DNA of 64,000 nucleotides. Source: Streptomyces sp. AC550_RSS872 (GTDB lineage Bacteria; Actinomycetota; Actinomycetes; Streptomycetales; Streptomycetaceae). The notes under the pieces were generated by a model, which did no database searches, was not told where the DNA came from, and worked only from the letters and a program-made list of their open reading frames with translations. The stretch is taken from contig NZ_JAGMUL010000091.1 in NCBI RefSeq assembly GCF_019049285.1, forward strand, positions 1-64,000. The letters run 5' to 3'. This document shows positions 60,335 through 64,000 of this stretch, one piece after another. Position 1 is the first letter of the stretch. Every line of letters starts with the position of its first letter. Position numbers and translations under genes: made by a program.

Positions 60335-60778
60335 TTACTTCTCGACCTCGGCGGCGAGCTTGGCGAGCAGCGCGTCGTAGATGCGGCCGAGGCCCTTGGG
60401 AGCGAAGGTCTTCTCGAAGAAGCCGCCGATGCCGCCGGCGCCCTGCCAGGTGATGGTGACGACGACCCGGGACCTGCCCTCGCCGGCCGGCGTGACCCGC
60501 CAGGTGGTGACCATGGAGGAGTTGCGGTCCTTCTCGACGAGCTCGCCGTCGGTGGGCTCGCTGACCTCCAGGAGGCAGTCGCGCACGCGCTTGCTGGTGG
60601 CCTGGAGCTTCCAGTGGACGAGGGTGCCCTCGCCGTCACCGCCCTCGCGCACCTCGTACTCGCTGAAGTGCTCGGGCAGGACCTTCTGCCGGGTGCCGCT
60701 GTAGTCGGCGAGGGCGTCGAACACCTTCTCCGCGTCCGCCGCGACGACCCGCTCCGTAGTGGCCTCGACCTGCGCCAT
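60335..60778 (-). CDS. SRPBCC-family lipid/ligand-binding protein
   Basis: The 147-residue protein begins QVEATTERVVAADAEKVFDA and runs through WKLQATSKRVRDCLLEVSEP, SSMVTTWRVTPAGEGRSRVV and the closing helix LGRIYDALLAKLAAEVEK, the START/Bet v1-like helix-grip fold. These proteins bind hydrophobic ligands; many are annotated as polyketide cyclase-like without proof. GGAGGAAG precedes ATG 60778. It is 86 bp upstream of, and divergent in function from, the MFS exporter. No obvious pathway partner. Confidence 0.85.
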   Translation of the reverse strand: MAQVEATTERVVAADAEKVFDALADYSGTRQKVLPEHFSEYEVREGGDGEGTLVHWKLQATSKRVRDCLLEVSEPTDGELVEKDRNSSMVTTWRVTPAGEGRSRVVVTITWQGAGGIGGFFEKTFAPKGLGRIYDALLAKLAAEVEK

Positions 60779-60926
60779 TGACTTCCTCCAGGACCTGATT
60801 TCTCGGGGGTTGGAGCAAGCCAACCACCCCGCTGCCACAGCGCCCAAATCGGGGTCCCGATCAACTCACGGAAGCGGTCGCACAGCGATCGAAAACGAAG
60901 CGGGGACATAGGTCGCACGATCAAGG

Positions 60927-60938
60927 GAACATGTGTTC
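60927..60938. promoter_or_regulatory. LexA (SOS) box
   Basis: GAACATGTGTTC has the actinobacterial LexA consensus GAAC-N4-GTTC. It lies just upstream of a -10-like TATTCT (60,939-60,944) and 34 bp before the ATG of the radical SAM relic, exactly where a LexA operator would block transcription. Confidence 0.85.
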
Positions 60939-60971
60939 TATTCTGGGGCTCAGTGCTACCGAGGAGGCACC

Positions 60972-61211
60972 ATGCGCTGGGAGAACCTCACCCTGGAGTC
61001 CGATCACAGCCGGGCCGACTCCGCCCTGTTCGGCGCGGACGCCGTGGTCACCCGGACCTTCGACACGCCCGAGTTCGCCGGGATCACGTTCCATGAGATC
61101 CGGGCCCGCTCGATCGTCAACCGGGTCCCGGGCGCCTCGCGCATGCCCTTCGAGTGGACGGTCAATCCCTACCGGGGCTGCTCGCACGCGTGCGCGTACT
61201 TCACTGCATGA
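60972..61211 (+). pseudogene. truncated Rv2578c-family radical SAM protein
   Basis: The 79-residue product begins MRWENLTLE and contains GITFHEIRARSIVNRVPGAS, FEWTVNPYRGCSHACAY and then FTA-stop. The intact family continues CxxxCxxC with a third Cys and a full TIM barrel. Here the cluster motif stops at its second Cys, so the protein cannot bind the iron-sulfur cluster. The LexA box and AGGAGG ribosome site before ATG 60972 are intact. The loss is therefore recent, or the stub is kept for regulation. Confidence 0.8.
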
Positions 61212-61809
61212 CCCTGTTGAGGCCGGGAGGGCCGATGCTCAGCACTCCGAACGCGGACAAGGCCTGGAAAGGCATGACGAGGTCATTCCCGACCCCGGAG
61301 GCGCCAGGCCGGCATGCCGCCCCGAGCAAGGCGGAGAGGACGGCTTACGCCGTGCTGCTGCATGGACCGGCTGCGCACTCAGGCGGCACCGACGCGAGTC
61401 AGTGGCTGCTGCTGCGCGACCGCACAGCGAAGCGCCTGTAACCGACGCACCAGCAGCAGCTACGAATGCGCGCGACGTCTGCGCCGTGACCGTCACCGAG
61501 CCCGAGGTCGCGCAGGGCGCGCTCCACGCCCCAGCGGCGCTGCGCGATCCCGCCTCGGATCTCCGCCGCGCGCGGGCATCCTGCTCAGGAAGAGCCCCTC
61601 CAGGTCCGGACGGACGAGCAGCTGGTAGATGACGCGCGGCACGGAGTCGTCGATGTGGTTGCTGATCCGGGCGCCGCTTCCTGCGGGGCCAGGCGGTCCG
61701 CTCCTGAACACGACGACGGCCTGCACAACCCCAACGGGTCGCGCAGGCGTCGTCGCGCCGGCCCCCGACTTACACCAGCAGCGTCGGGCGACCGCTCGGG
61801 GGCTTTGGG
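61212..61809. other. gene-poor debris after the truncated radical SAM gene
   Basis: Nothing in this 598-bp stretch reads as a normal gene. Several frames are open for 60-100 codons but are Arg/Pro-rich or lack family motifs. One minus-strand segment near 61,600-61,700 (RISNHIDDSVPRVIYQLLVR, then PDLEGLFLSRM) looks protein-like but matches nothing I recognise. It probably contains the remains of at least two genes from the deletion that removed the radical SAM body. No insertion sequence termini or tRNA could be identified. Confidence 0.5.
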
Positions 61810-62889
61810 TCAGCCGAGCAGTTCGCGGGCGGCCAGGGCGGTGCCTTCGACGCGGGCGCTGATCTTGGCGAAGGCGGTGTCGCGGGAGGTGGAGGTGTCG
61901 TCGGCGAAGGGGGAGAAGCCGCAGTCGTCGCAGGTGCCCAGACGATCGATGGGCAGGTGACGGGCGGCGGCCAGGACGCGGTCGCGTACCTGTTCGGGCG
62001 TCTCGACACGCGGGTCGATCGGGTCGGTGACTCCGATGAACACCTGGGCCTCGTCAGGGAGGTGTTCTGCCAGGACGGCGAGGACCTTGTCCGGTTCCGG
62101 CTCGCTGGAGAGCTGGACGTAGAAGGCGCCGGCCTTGAGCCGCAGGAGTGTGGGAAGCAGAGCCGTGTAGTCGACGTCCAGGCTGTGGGTGGAGTCCTGA
62201 TCGCCGCCCGGACAGGTATGAATCCCGATCCTGGCCTGTTCGGCGGTCGAGAAGCGTTCCAGGACACGGTTGTTGAGGGCGATGAACTGATCCAGCAGGC
62301 CTCCGCTCGGGTCGAGCTTCAGCGCGAGACGGGCCTCGGTGAAGTCGAGCTGGACGCGGTGCGCACCGGCGTCCAGACAGCGGCGGATGTCCGCTTCGGC
62401 CTCGGCGGTGAGGTCGTCGAGGAAGGATTCGCGGGGGTATCCGTCGATACCGTCGGGCGGGTAGAGCAGGCTGAGCGCCGACGGCGCGATGACCGCCTGC
62501 TTCACCGGCAAGGCGGTGTGCCGGCGTGCGGCGTGCAGGTAGCGGTCGGCGTACGTGCCGTAGCGCAGTGGTCCGGCCGTCAGGCGGGGCAGCTGCCGCT
62601 GGTGTCCGTCGGCGAACGGGATGACGACGCCGTCGGGTGCCAGTGCGGTCAGGCCGGTCAGGGGGTAGGTGGCGAAGCTGGGCTTGGCCTGTTCTCCGTC
62701 GGTGACCACCGGGGAGCCGATTTCCTCAAGTCGGCGGACGGTGTCGCCAACCGCGCGTTCCTGGGCGACGGCGAGTTCCTCGTCGCTGATCCGGTCCGCG
62801 GCATGGTCCGCCATGGCGGCGAGCAGCTCGGCGGGCCGCGGGATGCTACCGATCGGTTCGGTGGGAATGTCCACCGTGGCCCGGCTCAC
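61810..62889 (-). CDS. MetE C-terminal-like (cobalamin-independent methionine synthase family) protein
   Basis: The 359-residue barrel protein has TEPIGSIPRPAELLAAM at the start, VTDGEQAKPSFATYPLTG and the zinc-binding motif IGIHTCPGGDQDSTH with the second Cys in LGTCDDCGFSPF. It aligns with the catalytic half of MetE but lacks the N-terminal half (MetE is about 750 residues). Stand-alone relatives transfer methyl groups to thiols other than homocysteine. The GTG 62889 start overlaps the stop of the secreted-protein gene (GTGA). Exact methyl donor and acceptor are unknown. Confidence 0.8.
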   Translation of the reverse strand: MSRATVDIPTEPIGSIPRPAELLAAMADHAADRISDEELAVAQERAVGDTVRRLEEIGSPVVTDGEQAKPSFATYPLTGLTALAPDGVVIPFADGHQRQLPRLTAGPLRYGTYADRYLHAARRHTALPVKQAVIAPSALSLLYPPDGIDGYPRESFLDDLTAEAEADIRRCLDAGAHRVQLDFTEARLALKLDPSGGLLDQFIALNNRVLERFSTAEQARIGIHTCPGGDQDSTHSLDVDYTALLPTLLRLKAGAFYVQLSSEPEPDKVLAVLAEHLPDEAQVFIGVTDPIDPRVETPEQVRDRVLAAARHLPIDRLGTCDDCGFSPFADDTSTSRDTAFAKISARVEGTALAARELLG

Positions 62890-63425
62890 GGCCCGATCTC
62901 CAGCTGTGCCTCACCGTTGCTGCCCCGGAGTCCGGACAACAGGCACGTCGTGGGCAGCTGACCGGGGAGCGCGGCAACGGTCCGATGCGCCGCCAGCCCT
63001 GCGCCCCGCCCCTCGACGACCCGGCCCGACAGCCTGACGACGAGAACGCCGGCGACACGAATGCTGGTGCTGCTGTCGTACGCGATCGACGACCGTTTCC
63101 CGTCGGCGTAATGGACGACTTCCCCAAGGCGCGGGCTGTTCACCGTGATACAGGACGCCGCGGGCGACGTCCCTTCCATGTAGCCGGTGGCCGGCACCGT
63201 CCGGCCGGGAGCGACCCCGCAGGTGTAACTGGCGTGCGTCTGGACGCGGGTCTGGCGGGGAAGCACGGTCAAGGGCGGGTCGTACGTGCTGGTGCTGGAA
63301 CCCGTACACAGGACGCTCTCTGTGGGCACGGACTCGTGGGCCTGACCAGATGGAGCCCACACCACCGACGAGACCACCAGGCCCAGGGAACTCAGCGCCA
63401 CTGCCGCACCGTGTCTGCCGAACAT
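62886..63425 (-). CDS. secreted protein of unknown function
   Basis: The 179-residue protein has a signal peptide (FGRHGAAVALSSLGLVVSSV, cleavage after GQAHE near residue 31) and a beta-rich mature part with several Cys residues (ESVLCTGSS, SYTCGVAPG, ASCITVNSP, TTCLLSGL). The pairing suggests disulphides in an extracellular domain, and segments such as TYDPPLTVLPRQTRVQTHAS are reminiscent of small Streptomyces secreted beta-sandwich proteins. GGAGGG precedes ATG 63425. It is co-translated with a MetE-like gene downstream, an odd partnership. No catalytic motif seen. Confidence 0.7.
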   Translation of the reverse strand: MFGRHGAAVALSSLGLVVSSVVWAPSGQAHESVPTESVLCTGSSTSTYDPPLTVLPRQTRVQTHASYTCGVAPGRTVPATGYMEGTSPAASCITVNSPRLGEVVHYADGKRSSIAYDSSTSIRVAGVLVVRLSGRVVEGRGAGLAAHRTVAALPGQLPTTCLLSGLRGSNGEAQLEIGP

Positions 63426-63649
63426 CCACCCTCCACGGAATCCGATCTTCCAACGGGCAGTGACTACCCCAGGCCGCTTCAGCCGCACCCGGCTCCCTGA
63501 GGCACACCACCCGCGCGAAAAGCGCAGTCCGCGTCGGAGAAACGCCCCCACGCCCCCCAAAAGGGGCGCCTTGATCCCCAACCCGACGGGTAGGACAGCC
63601 AATTCGGAAGGAAGCACCCACCTGCGAACTCACGGCGGAAGGAATCACG

Positions 63650-64000
63650 ATGGACCAGACAGCCGCGCACAGGCTCGTCTTCGCCATGCTGGACGCGGAC
63701 GGAGACGGAACCGTCTCCAGAGAGGAATACATGGCGCGCACCAGGAACGTGGCGCTGGCCATGGGACTCAAGGAAGACGACCAGCTCGTCATCACCGCAC
63801 GCACCCTCGGCGAGCGTGCGTGGGCGTCGATGGACGCCGACCGCGACGGAAAGATGACCTTCGACGAGTACACGGCATGGGCCGGCGCCGAGGCGTTCGA
63901 CACCGTCTGCGCGCCCGTCCTCGGCGCGCTCTTCGACCTCGCCGACGCCGACCAGGACGGCGCCCTCGACCTCTGCGAGTTCACCGCCCTGCGCACGGCA
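63650..64000 (+). CDS. EF-hand calcium-binding protein (3' end cut by window edge)
   Basis: The first 117 residues contain three EF-hand loops: DADGDGTVSREE (15-26), DADRDGKMTFDE and DADQDGALDLCE, each in a helix-loop-helix pattern, with an expected fourth beyond the window. This matches the calerythrin/CalD-type actinomycete calmodulin-like proteins, which bind calcium in the cytoplasm. GGAAGGA precedes ATG 63650. The gene is divergent from the secreted-protein/MetE-like pair across 224 bp. Partners unknown. Confidence 0.87.
   Translation, partial: MDQTAAHRLVFAMLDADGDGTVSREEYMARTRNVALAMGLKEDDQLVITARTLGERAWASMDADRDGKMTFDEYTAWAGAEAFDTVCAPVLGALFDLADADQDGALDLCEFTALRTA

Noticed and set aside
57801..60380. 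859-codon plus-strand frame opposite the MFS fusion exporter
   Set aside because: No transmembrane or domain pattern; the opposite strand encodes a 14-helix exporter.
61493..61726. minus-strand 77-codon frame with RISNHIDDSVPRVIYQLL
   Set aside because: A short plausible segment only; no ribosome site, no recognised family and an Arg/Pro-rich remainder.

Overview
The window looks like a piece of a Streptomyces (or very close actinomycete) chromosome. GC content is very high by eye, third codon positions are strongly G/C, GTG starts and GTGA/ATGA stop-start overlaps are frequent, and the gene content is typical of the genus: a ten-gene gas vesicle cluster, a PP2C/SpoIIE phosphatase with its own ATPase domain, an I36 protease-inhibitor-like secreted protein, an F420-type LLM enzyme, and dispersed palindromic 3' repeats. 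No rRNA, tRNA, CRISPR array or complete insertion sequence was recognised.

Layout. 1-834: end of an aldo/keto reductase, a decayed short-chain dehydrogenase and a tiny Tat-exported ORF. 1,012-5,342: a PaaX-type regulator divergent from an MHS-family transporter and a CocE-type hydrolase, probably a small catabolic unit. 5,461-11,425: a stress/dormancy-like island (small membrane protein, DUF2795, CBS-pair protein, membrane protein, DJ-1/PfpI protein, large catalase, DUF6158, Rv2629/baeRF-like protein). 11,426-16,926: ABC-F ATPase, histidine phosphatase, PAP2-diacylglycerol kinase fusion, methyltransferase and a small hydrophobic protein, with a repeated 3' element behind three genes. 17,009-22,128: minus-strand gas vesicle operon gvpO-A-F-G-Y-Z-J-L-S-K. 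22,189-26,976: LigD-type polymerase domain, transketolase and an NDH-2-like flavoprotein with a 13-unit repeat tail. 27,186-33,196: LLM oxidoreductase, enolase-superfamily enzyme, SDR, holin-like protein, VOC protein, an arginase-like protein with altered metal ligands, an acetyltransferase and a LapA-domain protein.

33,254-40,240: a secreted S15-type hydrolase, then a four-gene peptidase operon (M55, M20, S9, S66) suited to peptide or muropeptide breakdown. 40,339-42,554: a membrane-anchored HTH/peptidoglycan-binding/lysozyme-like protein divergent from a secreted I36-like protein. 42,691-49,380: four overlapping genes encoding a membrane-anchored propeller/Fn3/SH3-like protein, a MoxR ATPase, a DUF58 protein and a transglutaminase-like membrane protein in which all three expected catalytic positions are substituted. 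49,478-52,361: cobalamin riboswitch followed by the cobalt ECF transporter cbiMNQO. 52,475-60,778: APC permease, a haem-transporter relic, a methyltransferase, a PAS/GAF/PP2C/HATPase phosphatase, an MFS exporter fused to beta-sandwich repeats and an SRPBCC protein. 60,927-64,000: an intact LexA box in front of a truncated Rv2578c-type radical SAM gene, about 600 bp of gene debris, a MetE-like/secreted-protein pair and a partial EF-hand gene.

The strongest candidates for under-described biology are the MoxR/DUF58/pseudo-transglutaminase operon with its propeller-Fn3 partner, the HTH-membrane-lysozyme-like protein with its divergent inhibitor-like gene, the arginase-fold protein lacking canonical metal ligands, and a 78-bp palindrome whose half copy appears to supply the translation start of a distant carboxypeptidase gene.
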